This document shows positions 1-13,500 of a stretch of DNA of 64,000 nucleotides, one piece after another. The notes beneath the pieces are model-generated. The model ran no database searches and was not told the DNA's origin. It saw only the letters and a program-made list of their open reading frames with translations. Location: assembly GCA_963402885.1 (NCBI GenBank), contig OY727098.1, positions 25,210,417 through 25,274,416 on the forward strand. The letters are read 5' to 3'. Origin of the DNA: Antedon bifida (Eukaryota > Echinodermata > Crinoidea > Comatulida > Antedonidae). A program made the translations under genes and the position numbers. The stretch's first letter is position 1; each line of letters starts with the position of its first letter.

Positions 1-118
1 GTATTTTAAAAGTGTTATTACAAGTCTTATGACGCACTGTCTCTGCTGAATTCCACGAAATATTTAAGTAAACAAATCAACATAACTTTTAACCATCAAA
101 TTGAAAAAAAAAAAAATT

Positions 119-257
119 TAAAGCTCTGTCTACACTATAAAACTAGTTTGACACAAAAAATGTGATGTGCCGAAATATGTTAGTGATATGACATCATCAT
201 GTCCATATATGGGCACATCACATTTTTTGTCACATAAAGTTTGATAGTGTAGCTTTA
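119..257. mobile_element. MITE family A, copy 1
   Basis: The left end AGCTCTGTCTACACTAT and the right end ATAGTGTAGCTTTA are inverted repeats, and the right one has lost about 6 bases. The interior carries ATGTGATGTGCC and its inverse near the other end, so the whole element folds back. The same family occurs near 46804, 50441 and 60063. The best copy (46804-46932) is flanked by TAA on both sides, as expected for PIF/Harbinger-type MITEs. No coding capacity. Confidence 0.75.
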
Positions 258-765
258 GTCATTGTACAATTTATATATCAAATTTTGTTGATTTTTCATA
301 TATTTAAAGTTAATTAATACATATTTTATTTTATAACTAAAGGATAGAAGCATAGAATCTAAATATGTCTTAAAATAACTATTTGACTAATTTTAATAAA
401 GTCTGTGAATTTCAAATCCAATTGTCAATAATATTTTCAAATATTTAGCCAGACAATTTGCACTTTATACCAAATAATACACTAAATCTAATAATTGTTT
501 GAATAAGTTATAATCCAGTACACATTATACAGTATTGTGTTTGTTAAACAGCAGCTGTATATTAAATACAATATGTACATAATAGGCCTATTATCAAGAA
601 TAGGCCTAATTAAACTTCAATTAAATTAAAATCATGATGATTTATTCTAGAGGATCATTGAACTTCATAAAGATGGAAATTTAAATTGGAACATACTACA
701 TTACTATGAAATATTTAATAAATCATAATGTATAAACCGGGTGGAGAGTGGGTCAAAACTAATTC

Positions 766-1088
766 AGGTCTGTCCACACCATGTGTATTCTACTCCTTAC
801 CTTTAAATCCAGCCTGCAGCATGGTAGTAGCCCTAATTCTAGTCTGTCCACACCATGTATATTCTACTCTTTACCTTTAAATCCAGCCTGCAGCATGGTA
901 GTAGCCCTAATTCTAGTCTGTCCACACCATGTGTATTCTACTCCTTACCTTTAAATCCAGCCTGCAGCATGGTAGTAGCCCTAATTCTAGTCTGTCCACA
1001 CCATGTATATTCTACTCCTTACCTTTAAATCCAGCCTGCAGCATGGTAGTAGCCCTAATTCTAGTCTGTCCACACCATGTATATTCTT
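766..1088. repeat. 74-bp minisatellite, about 4.3 copies
   Basis: A unit containing TCTGTCCACACCATGT, TTACCTTTAAATCCAG and CAGCATGGTAGTAGCCCT repeats with starts at 781, 855, 929, 1003 and 1077, an exact 74-bp period with few substitutions. It lies in RNF220 intron sequence. The 71-codon ORF across it is a by-product of the repeat. Confidence 0.9.
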
Positions 1089-4004
1089 CATACTCTTCAC
1101 CCTCCACATCAACGGTCATATTCTCATTTGTTGGTAAAATATGATGCTGTAAAAAAAACACCAAAAAAAAGTTACAACATTTAATATAATATATATATAT
1201 ATATATAATATAATTTTTTATTTCTTTGCATAGTTTGGTAGCTAAACAAATAAGTTAAAAATACAAACTTTAGCAAAATTATTTTTAAAAAATGGCCTTT
1301 GTTGGTTGTTTTTGATTGATAAAATAGTAATTTGAATCTATTTAAATATGTCTGTTCAATGCATTACAGTACTGTACTGAACAAATTGCCTCCTTTTATT
1401 TACAATTTAATTTATCTATAGGTTCTTTAAAGATTAAACTACTGTACTTAATTGTTTTAGCACTTTTTAAATGTATTCAAAATGTTCAAAAAGGTTTGTA
1501 GATACTGAATTTTGTGTAGATGTTATTGTAGATCATAATTTGTAATCATTAATTTGTTTTTATTTGTCTGTTTTGGACACTTCACACTTTTTTTCTCAAA
1601 CTAGTTTGATAGGGTAGACTCGGTTTGTTTTGTATAACTAGCAGAAATTTAAATATATAACGAATGATATAATGTTCTCACTTGTTACTATTCAAATACA
1701 TCACTTGAAATATTTTTCGGATTATAATAATGTTCATGAAGTTATTTCAAACCCACGCATGTTTTACTGCCACACACTAATTGTACATTTTGCAGTTTAT
1801 CTCTAAGTGGTAAAAATGTCCCATAATAAAAATCTAGTGAGTCCCGCTGGAGTTTTTTTCAATGTTACTTCATCCTTAAATATACATTTGCTTTTCTTTC
1901 CTGACTTTTAATGTGTTTGCGAGACCTTTGTACTTTAAATGTCGGTAATCTCCGAGTGAAATTGTATAATCGTAAAAAATCAAAATAGAGTAACATCTAA
2001 AACAAGTTATTCAATACATGCACTCCCCGAGCAAAGAGCGTCTTCGGCTATATCCACATTTCAAATGGTTTATAAAAACATTTAACTGGCCTGCAATTGG
2101 CTTAATAAATCTTCCTTTTCCATTTACAGATAAAAGACTTCCTAAGAGATTACTGGAAGATCTTAAGACAAGGCCGAAAAACAAGTACGGAGGTCTTTAA
2201 TGGATCATGTTATCTGTGTTCGATGCAGTTATACGCCGAGTCCTGCTGATTACGAGTGGTAAACACACCACTACGTAAAACAAAGACAAGCACTTATCCT
2301 CAGGGTTGCTTTATAAGAATGTTATCAACATTATTGCTTTCAATAATAAGCTAGACAAGGTTGTTTACAACCAGATGAAGCGTTTTTTTTTTTTTATACA
2401 ATTAGCGGTAAACGTAAAGTACTTCAGTTAGGAACACGATAGTAAAATAAAACGTACGTTCCCACTACTTGGAACCTGTATCGTTTGCCGTAGGCAGGTA
2501 GATTTTCGCAAGATTAGCAACTGTTGTTGACTAGTGTAATGTCGGTGATAAGTAATAAATCTTAGAACAAGAAACAGAATGCTACTAAGCGATTTACTTA
2601 ATCATTTCATTAGCACAAAAACTAAGCACTGAAAACTCGTAAATAACTCTCTAATGCTCTTTCAACTCTCAACTTCAAAAAATATTTTTAACTGTTACAT
2701 AATACAAGCTAGTTAAACAATTTATTTCAATAATTATTATTTATCACTGAAAAAATGTGGAAGTAAATAGTTGTGTACTTGACTGCTGTAAAAAATATTT
2801 GTACAGTAAAATCCTAAATTAAGGATTTTTTGGCAAAAAAATAGTAAAATTTTGCATAGTTACAGGGACTTTAAACTGGATGTCATCCATCCATACCCGA
2901 TCTTGGACAAATGAATTAGTGCTGTTTGGAGACATGAAAGTTTTGTTAAAGCTCATTATAAATACGGATATTTCGCTTTGATCAGCTTACAAAGATTTAT
3001 TAAACAATTCATTATATATTATATAATTTTAGCAATTCAAATAATATCATGATAGGTTCAAATTCAAATAATTACAATAAAACTTGGTTTATATGTATAT
3101 ATTATTAAACTGAAAATCATTGTAATTTTATTTATATAATACAAAAAATGTTTATTATACTTTTTGTAAAGATGGGTGGGAGTACAGAAATCGGATTTTG
3201 GAAAGTATATAAAAAAAAAATCAGTCAATACAGCTTGGACATTTCATCACAACAATCTTTGATGATAAAAAAGTAATGGGAAAAAAAATTTACCTTGAGA
3301 CGATTTGCAGTAAAGTGTCTGCAATTACAATTTTGATGGAACGACTTAAAAAGTGTGCTAAAAATTACAAATATCAGTCACTTTGCATCATCCGCTGACT
3401 GCTAATGTTCTTGTTTAAATCTTATAATCAAATACTTTAAAAGTTCCTTCACTTGCATTAAGAGGCAACAACTTTAGCAATAAGGCTAAGTAAGATTCAA
3501 GAAACCAATCAACCGCTACTAAAACTACATGACAAATATATTACAGAAACCAAGCGGAATTTTTACAGAGTTAAATCACTTCACGGTAAGATTCACATAC
3601 ACTAATGATCATCTTGGAACGGTGCGAGCACCGAAAAAAGGTCAGCGGTAATGCAAAATAATCTTTTTTCGCAAGTAAGGTTGTAAATATGAATTCCGAC
3701 TGTGAGCTCATTTGCAAAAAAAGTGAAGCAAGTCAGACGGAGATTCATTAGCTGTAAATAACGTGACTACTTCGTTATGAATCCGTAAAACGAGTTACAA
3801 TTCAGTAAGTCTTAAAAAATTTATGAATTGCTAAGTAAATCGCAAATTGTAGCAAGCCAAGCAAGCTCTTTTTATTACGTGAAGACTAAAACGTTTTATA
3901 GAATTTATATAACAGTCTTTAAAAAATGGTTATAAAATATTTTTATTGGAAAATATTACAGCAAAAAGAAATCAGTAAACAACTATTGACTAAAGTGTTT
4001 ATAT

Positions 4005-4215
4005 TTTTTAGATGTTTGTTTTAAAGATATATTGTCCTGAAACAATTTTTTTTATTTATTTTTTTTTTTGAATAGTTATTCACTTTGACAAAAAAATTGG
4101 ATCGAAAAAAAGAAAATAAAGCAAAAATATAGTCAGTCAAATTGGCTGGCAGCAAATAGGTTTTTGGTTGAATTTAACTGTTTTGTCTTTTTATAAGTGA
4201 AAATATTTGTTTTTT
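4005..4215 (+). repeat. Dispersed repeat family C, copy 1
   Basis: This segment shares ordered blocks with 7385-7640 (inverted) and 13650-13890 (same orientation): a GATATATTGTCCTGAAA-like start, CACTTTGAC, AAAAATTGGAT plus an A-run, TTGGCTGGCAG, and TTTTTATAAGTGAAA. The three copies are all in RNF220 introns and are heavily diverged. No terminal repeats or coding sequence could be defined. Confidence 0.5.
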
Positions 4216-4513
4216 GTTTTTTTTTCAGCAGAAATGATTAACTTTATTCTTAAGATTAATCTTTTTTCAATTTTTTCATTTGATAACATTCTAGATAACA
4301 TTCCCCAGACCCTTGTCCAATTTTTGCTTTTGTCAAATTAGATCAGAGATAGACGAAGGCATCGAAGTAAAAATCTAGTAAAGTTGCTAGATAAAAAACA
4401 ACTTAGCAGAGTGACAAACATCGGATTAGCCCGTTGTTTTAATTAGTATAGTAGTATTAGCCTCATTTTTCAATTTCAATTATTCTTATTAAAAACTGCT
4501 CAAAGTAAACTAC

Positions 4514-7500
4514 CTTTCGTAGACATATCTCCGCATGATGGTTTCTCTCCTCAGGGGATCCTTCTAGAACTTCATCACAAATAGGACAATGAGTTAGATC
4601 ACCGTCATCACTACGGCGCCCCCTTCGACTTCGTCCTACACGTGCTGTGAAATTCAAATAAGGTATTAACCGAGAATGTATGATATGAGCAATTCAAGTT
4701 TTCTTTAATCAGTCATCAACTATATAAAGTGGTAATTTACATTGTCTGTTAAAATAGATATATTAAAATAACTTTATAACTTTATTTGGTACAATGTACA
4801 ATAGAAAAATATAGATTCAAGATATGTTATTGGTCTACTTTAAAATGGAAATTCATTTTTCTTGGTATAATTAAAACAATAAAACTACAAGAAAAATACT
4901 TTAGATCAAATTGCAAAAGGCAATATTAAAATACTATTTATAGGCCTATGTTATGTTAAAACGCTGTTAAAAAATTAATGAAAATGCAGATTGCAAAAAC
5001 ATCATACAGTAGGCCATGTAAGACCAGATGTCATTTTTGAAAAATTTATCATAATATAATGAGTAAAAAAAAAAAAATTAATAGCAACTTATCTAAACCG
5101 TTATGCTTTTGAAATCAGATACTGTAGTTATTGTATATTGCAGTTTAAAGGTATGTTCCTAAATCATTATATTCAATACCAACCAGCATTTATTTCTTAC
5201 TAATTGGATTCCTAATTTGACATTAACTTTCTTAAATTAAACTTAATTCAGAGAAACAAATCGGTTGAACTACAAAAATCAAGTAAAGGAAAATGACAAC
5301 ATAATAATGACAGTAGCAGTCGCACGTCAAAGTTGATTAAAATACAACGTTTTTTGTTCTCTTCTTCTTAAATCTATATTGTTTTGGCCTTATGACGTTA
5401 GCTCAACACATTTACCGTGCTAATTGGTTTTAGAGACAACAGTCATGTTAACACCTGCTGACGAATAAATCAAATACACCAGCGAATTTGCTTTCCTCGC
5501 AAATTAAAAACTTGAGGAAAAATTCATCAACCCTTGTATTCTCTTGTCAGATCAGATCTTTTACAGAATATTGTGTTTTAGGATTTTAACCTATGACTTT
5601 GACTATATTGAGATGACAGAAAACAAACAGTTACAAAATAATGTTATCAATCTGTAAAATTCAATTGTAAATTCTATTTCATAATTCTGTGATTTCTCTA
5701 CTGTTGTATTTAATATTGTTTGAAATGTTGCGTGTAGCAAATTGTATAATTAATTTATTATTTCATTTAGTCAAATGGCCATAGATTGTTTCAGTTTCCA
5801 GAAATACAGGTGGCAAATTATACAAAACAAACTTTTATTGGATCTGTGCTTTGTAGGGATGAACCAACATATTACTGAAAATATGTAATGTTAAAATACA
5901 TTTATGAGATTAATTAAACTTTCAAAACTATATAATCATTCATATTTTAAGATTTTAGAAATATAAAATAATAAATATTACGATGATAAATTAATCCTTT
6001 ATTAATATTGATGTCTGTATGGTGTTATTGCATAGAGAAGGTATAAAATAGGTTGAAACATGTCGGCTGAATAGAAGGCCGGTCAATTTAATACAATGAA
6101 ATCAATAAATAAATAGTGATTACTAGTTTGCTGGGAGGCAGGCACATAAAGCATTTTATGACATCGGTAGCAGTAGATGATAAATCATGTTTAAAGTCCA
6201 CAAGTATACAACATTAATCTGTAAATAAGTCCTCTCTGATAGCAAACCTATCATCAATCCATAATGATTGAATACCGTGACAATGTTTCCAACAATATCA
6301 AATTAACTACTAATTCAATTAATAACCATATTTGTTTAATTTATGAAATTAGATATTTAAGACAGGTCTTCAAAATTGATATCCTGTCTGTCTGTTTATC
6401 CTGCTCAAATGCTGCCCTCACGAGTCATTATTAGCTAAATGTTTTATTTTATTGAACCCTGTTTCATGAGGGTATAGCCTATCCAACAAAACTGATCTTT
6501 GGGGACTTCGACAACACAATACATACAATACAGAAATACATATCATAAAAATTAATTTAACTTAATGTTCACAATTGAAATACTGCATTGAAATTAGAAT
6601 ACACAAAGTAAAAACCTATTTTTAGTGTGCTGGTTTCACAGTTTTTTTGTCTGTTTGTTGGCTACACAAACCAAACAGACATTGAGTAAATATACAAAAT
6701 ATAATTATTATATAACATAAATGTAATTATTTTAATACATACAAACAAATATAATTATTTTTCTTACCGTTTAGTCTTGATTGTCGATTTGCCTTAATTT
6801 TTAAGTAAGTTTCAAATCTAGTTTCATGATTATCTGACGATGATGGGTTTTCTTTGTTTCTCCGCGAGGACGGCCCCTGTGACCCCTGCAACAGTAAAAA
6901 ATATACATTACAGACCTCACTGCACTAATAAAATATCATTATAATATTCTATTTTAAATTGTTTGAAACTTGCATTTAAATAATATTTTTATTTTACACA
7001 AAAGTTTGCTTATTAATTATTGTTATTCTTAATATTGTTTAATTTTTGGTTAAAGTATGGAAAGATACAATTTTATTACAAGTTTGTACTATTTTTTATA
7101 AACATAATTGAATGTAATAGCATTATGGCTAACCACTATTCCTATTCAAGGGACAATGTAATTAATGGGACAGTTTGGTCTCCTAATAGAAGGTATTATA
7201 TAATAATATACTGAAGAAATAAAAAGTTAAAGTATATACAAATTTAGAAGATTTACCAACAAAAAATAGAGAAAAACATTTGTTTAAAAGAAATGACCAA
7301 ATGACTAAAAATGCAAAGATGTATTTGTCTCTCAAAAACAAGAAATAAAATCAGACTTTCTCTTGGAATAGGCCATTTAAGTTTTTAAAAACATTTTTTC
7401 CCTATAAAATGACGAAATAAACGGTTAAATTCAATCAAAATCCCATTGGCTGGCAGGCAATGGCAGACTACTTTTTTGCTTTAAATTACAATTTTTTCAG

Positions 7501-10500
7501 GTAAATAATTTTTTTTTAAACTAATTTTTGGTTGATGTGAATAACTATTATGTAACATTAAAATGGCATATTTAAAAAAAATATAAATAATTAAACAATA
7601 TGTTTCAGGACAATATATCTTTAAGAATGGACTGTTTAGATGAAGTATTCATTTTTGTTACTCTATGTATTAATTTGGCAGTAAAAATATAAATTTTTTA
7701 TATTAAATCTTTGATAAATTGTATCGATAATTATTTTTATCAAAACATAAACATTAAAAAATAAATTATATTTTCTATGTTCACTTTGTTGAACTTTCAA
7801 GTCACCCGTTGGCAAAATTCCGATAAAAAGGGTAAAATATGTTTCTTTAGTTTTTACAAAGAACAGCTTGAAGACGTTTCATTAAAAAAGTCAACATTAC
7901 CTTAATACCATATTTAAGATCAGATTACATGTTTTTATATTGTGATTATTATAGGTAAGAAATACATATAAATAATAGTTGAAGCGGACTCGGATGACAT
8001 TAAATATATGAGACTTTATCCCCGGTAATCTAGAAACATTTGAATGAGAGGTGATATGATTACAAGAGTAATTCCAACGTTTTCCTACCTTCCTGCTACC
8101 TGAACTGTCTCTTGATCGCCTTCCAGATCTAAAAAAATATAAATGTACAACTTTAGATGTTTTTAGTAATGATCATATCGATATAATTAGGCCTATAAAT
8201 TATAATTGAGAATTTTAAACTAAAAAATTGAGCAATATATAAGGTTAAAATTAGGGTTAATAAAACCAAGATCCAGTTTTTTTCATTTAAAAAGAAAATG
8301 CAATGTTTCTGTTTATTAAATCCTCTCCATGTAAATACATTTTATTACAAAGATTAAATTATCCATCAAAATCATACTTATTTCATCAAAATTTCAACAT
8401 ATTTTGTATTTAAATAACTAATGTATTACTAATGTACTAATAAACTTTTAAAAAACAATGAGAGTATAAAGTATATTTGGCATTTAATTTGCAAATAAAT
8501 ATATAGACAAACCTTGTCATTTTATTGAGTCTTTCTATTTCTTGCGTCAAATGAGCTTGTAGTTCTCCTGGCCTAACGGTAACACCACACACAAGGCAAC
8601 ACATCTGACCATCCAATGAATAACTACATTTTCTTTTCCCTGTACAAACAAACAAAAAATTATTAAAAGCTGTTATCAGTTAAAGAAAGAAAAAAATAAA
8701 TTTTACATATTTATTATTATGAAAAAAATAAAAAATGTCCATGTTTTGCTACTGTTTTTTTCCAAAATATAAGAATAGTATAACAAATTAAAAAATCATA
8801 ATTGTTTTAAAATATCATTATTACAATTACATGTTAATATTTATATTGGAATTTAAGTTAATATTGTTTTAAACAGCAGAAATTATTCATTTATCAATCT
8901 TTTCAATACAATGCAATTTTATATAATAAAAAATAGCAGTAACAAAATTTAACATCTATAATCAATAATTCAGATAAAATAAAATGAAATAAAGAAAAAT
9001 ATAAACACTATAATAATTCAATTCATCTTTTTATTGGTCTAATTTAATATATAAAAATAAAAAAATCAGAACATTTTTGTTAATACACTGCAGTTACAAA
9101 TACATAAACAATGTTGATATAAATAATAAATTTAATACACAGTTAAAAAAACAAAAAAGGTTATATGTATCTTTTGTTTAACTATATCAATATATACAGT
9201 ATATAAATTAGATAAAAATTCTATTCTTATAGAGTACTTCATTCAAGAGCCTTTAAATTTTGATTACTTTTCACTTAGTGCCTTTCTCCAATAGACAATA
9301 ATATCCGAAATTTAGACATTTAATTTATTGATAATCACAATGATTTTACTTAGAAATTGTGTGTGTGTGTGTGTGTCAACTGCAGGAACTTTACGAAGAA
9401 ATATTGTGTTCTAGTTCTTCGCTAATACTTATTATCATTAACACTGCTTACTGTTTTTCTTTTAATCCGTGGCATTCTTTAAATCGTCTCCTGGTATTTA
9501 GATTTCTGATTTACGGTGAATTTTAAGTGCTTTAGAATTATCGATGATACACTAATGATAAGATGCTGTATGATGTATAGGCGTTAGCGTTAATGCGAAG
9601 TTTGTTCCCGTACAAATTTAATTTTGACTGGCTATTTCAATTTGTAATCACTAATGGTGCGATGTAGGTGTCGGTAGTTGACAGCGATTATCATGATTTT
9701 GATTATCAGCATTGTTTTGCTCTAATTGGTGGAATAGTGTACTAAGTATCAGATTATGATTGCATGTAGATAGTAAACTCAATTCAACAGTTGTAAAACC
9801 ACAGTAATTGAGGAAAACCGGAGTTAGATGTTATCTCATGGAAAATATACAACCACAAACCATGTGTTGAGCATAATGGAAATCAAATTACTTAAGATAA
9901 GAAAACATAACTTATTAACCTTTTTTTTACGTTAAAATGAAATTAATGTAAAAAGAATTGATAATTTTCAATGTTTATTTAATTGATTTTATGAAAAAAC
10001 ATTTAAAAAAACTTTTATCTTTAAAATCAAATTCTCAAGAGCATTACTAATTTTACAAAACAATCATGTTTACAAAATCATAATTGGAATGTCTCTTGAG
10101 TAAGAAGCACTGCCAATCAAAATATACTGCAAAATATAACATTAAAAAAATATATCTGTATATACCTTTTAATTAACTGGTACAGTATGTAATAGTGCAG
10201 TACATTAATTCAGACTAGTTAATATCAGTAAGTTTGTATCTTTATTCTTGATAATTTTTACCCTTAAATTAACATGTTTAAACCAATATACAATTTATTA
10301 TTTCACTTTCTATATTTCTTTTACCCTATTTTAATCGTACAGTTGAGACTAATAGAAAAACATATTCCTTTATCACTATGAAATATGTGAAAAGGTGTTC
10401 ACCATTTAGTGTCTTTAAACAAACAAACGAGTCTAGGTAATAGTATTAAAATGAGGGATAAGGGAGTAATGAATGACTAAAACATTATAATGAAAATGGC

Positions 10501-13500
10501 CAACAAAATTGAATAAGCTAAATCTGAATAAGAGAATTTGTATACAAAGACAATACTGTTACAGTGTTATATAAATGTTTATATAAAAACTTTTCGCATG
10601 TGAAATGGGCTACCGCAGATTCAAGATTGATTTGTATGTGAAAGTTTCAGCAATCATTTTAAACTAGATACTGTACCGGTATATCTTAATTTGTATTTAA
10701 TTATTTCTTTGTATGTTCTAGCTTTTTTTGTTCTTAAAAACTTACTTTAGTCGCATAGTGGAATGGGCTACCGGCAGATTTGAGATTGATATTACAGTAT
10801 GTGAAATTTCGAATAATAATAATAATTCGCGGTACATTTATTTTGTATCAACAGCATTTCTTTTACAGCAATATTTCTATAAAGACTTTTTAGGCAATTA
10901 TTTTAAACTAGATATATCTTATTTTTTATTTCATTATTTTTTGTTTATGTTCTATCTTTATTTTTGGAGTGGCACCTCTTATCAATGACAGAAGCTTTTG
11001 GCCTCTTTTGCTCTGGCTTTGGCAAAATAAAGTTGTTATTTATTGCTTGCTGAATTAAAAATAGATAATTACAGTACTACAAAACAATTAAATTTATTGT
11101 GTTAATAGTATATAAATATATTCCTTATAATTTATATAAAAAATAATGTTCCTTTGTATCTTTTAATAAAGAGAACTATTTTCATTTAATAGAAAATCTA
11201 AAAATTAACAAGAAATAATCATTACTGAACATGATGCAGTTATTTTGAAAAACCACTCATTTTTTTTGGAATTTCAACCAAAAATGCAAATTCTGCAATA
11301 TAAAAATAATAAACTATAAAATCCTAAAAATTAAATTATTAATTGAAAGGATTTAGATAATGTTGATAACAATGATCATCTTAATCTCTGTCAACACACA
11401 GCGCTTTTAAAGTGCATCTAACCACAACTCCTGCATGGATCTAACCGGTGAGAACTTTCTCTAACTATTTCATCTGTTGAGTCTGCTGCATTCACAAAAA
11501 AACCCCCATCAATATAAGGCCTTTTGAAATCTAATTAACAGCATACAAATTCGTTCATTAAAACACAATACAGCATAGATTTGCCATGTCTACTTGACTG
11601 ATTACTCTATTGAAAAGCTGATTGCTCTGATTGTTAGCCTAATCAATTTGTATTGTTCCATGGTCAATAGACCGTGAAAACAAATATATCTTCCTTTATT
11701 TCGCTCTCAAATCAATTTTCATAATTCATTGATATCAAGAAATTAATAAGTAATGTCAATGTAATTAGATTCTGTAATCATAGTTTTGAATTTCAATTTC
11801 ATTGCTACAAATTAGATAATTGTTTCTTCCCTGGAGGAGCTCGGGAATGCAGGAATAACTGTATCACGTCATAATTTTTTAATTTCAATGCAACTGATAT
11901 TGTTGAATCTATTTGCATTACAATAACTTTAAAATGCAGTACTAATACATTTGATTATTTAACTAATTAAAATACTAAAATTAACAAGAAAGAGTTTGTT
12001 CTGTTCTGAACTCAGAAAACCATACTTTCTATTTAAACAGAAAATACTAAAAAACAGATATTTTTCTTGTTTTTCTCTCTTGGGGCTATTCGGTCATCTA
12101 TTCATTCACTATCCAATCACAGTTGAAATAATAAATATTTTTTTTAAGTTTGACTCCAATTTTAAAGATGATTGATATTTTTTATAAAATAATATTCTAA
12201 AGTAAGTACTTGTCAACTGGTTTAACCAAAAAGTTAACATTTATTTTTGAAATATCCATTTGAAACCAGATGAATTTTTTGGAGAATGATTGATCTATAT
12301 TATAATATTATCTTTTAATATTGGTGAAGCTATAATATTTTGATTCCTATTTTCTTCAAACCAATTCTTCCAAATATTATGTGACAATATGCATGTTTAT
12401 TTGGAAAAAATTTCCTAAAGGGTTTTATTGACTTTTACCAGATTTCGAAAATATCTAGCCAAAATAAAAATACTACCGGTAATTGGTTAATTCGAACAAT
12501 TTTTTTTTTATACTAATATTTTATTTGAGAGTTATTTACAATACATACTAAACTTGTTTCATATAGAGATTTTTATAAAATAATATTCTAAAATGACACA
12601 ACACACGCAAATTTATTAAAAAAATGTCCGGCATGGCAATACTTTGTTACTCAAACAGATATGATTCCCGTAATAGACCAAATCCTTAATTTTCTTATTA
12701 ACCCACAAAATGATTTGTTTATTTTTCATTAAGACTAAAATTGAAAACCAAAGACAGTAACTATTATGTCAGTCGATAAAATGGCAAGCAATTAGTAATT
12801 GATTCATGTAAAATTAATGTTTTATATCCGATTGCCTTGTAGGAAATATATTTTGTTTAAAGTTACAAAATACAAAAATTTAAAACTAAAAAAGAATACA
12901 AAAATAATTAAAGTTATAATATTTAATAAAATGATAGATTATTTATACTATGAATTACTAATTTAAAGTAATTCATTTGGAAGAGACAAAAATAGAAATT
13001 AGTTTAATACAAAAAGAAAAAACTAAAATTACAAAATAAAGAAATTGAAAATAAAAGTATATTTTTATTATAAAAATTACTTTATACATTACTATTGAAT
13101 TGTTAATTTTCAAGTTCAGTATTATTATATAAAATAAAAATAAAACTGAAAAATTAATTGAAGAAAATCTAAAGTATAAAATGATCAAAAAATGAGAATA
13201 ACTCTTGAAAAATGAGTTAAACGATAATAAAATACATTTCTAAAATAATAAATATGAAATAATAATCTGTTTTTAATTTTAAAAATTGATTTACTTTTAG
13301 TATCTAAAAACAATATTTATATTAGTAAATGTTTGAATCATGCGTACACAGCTTTCTAGCATAGTCAAGCAAAATATAATATACCTACAGGAATTCCTGT
13401 ATACGTGACTAAGTTGAGAAGAATGCTATTTTTTTGTTTATTCGCAGACATTTTTAGAGAGCGTTTCTTGCATTTTCGTCATAATCCTGCTAATAATAAT

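Larger units (their letters stand above)
1..4513. other. RNF220 3' intron segment, no exon found
   Basis: This stretch lies downstream of the last visible RNF220 exon on the minus strand, so it should be intron. I searched the minus strand for the conserved block that follows in vertebrate RNF220 (a CGQKRIRATTLLEGG-like segment and the RING) and did not find it, so those exons lie beyond the left edge. The stretch holds a MITE near 120-255, a 74-bp minisatellite at 766-1088, a (TA)n run near 1183-1206 and a dispersed repeat near 4005-4215. The segments at about 2200-2650 and 3380-3890 are less AT-biased and non-repetitive, without ORFs I recognise. Confidence 0.6.

Noticed and set aside
2018-2200. 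60-codon plus-strand ORF with a good acceptor (CCATTTACAG) inside it
   Set aside because: No partner exon, no recognisable family in either frame after the acceptor, and it is antisense within the RNF220 intron region.
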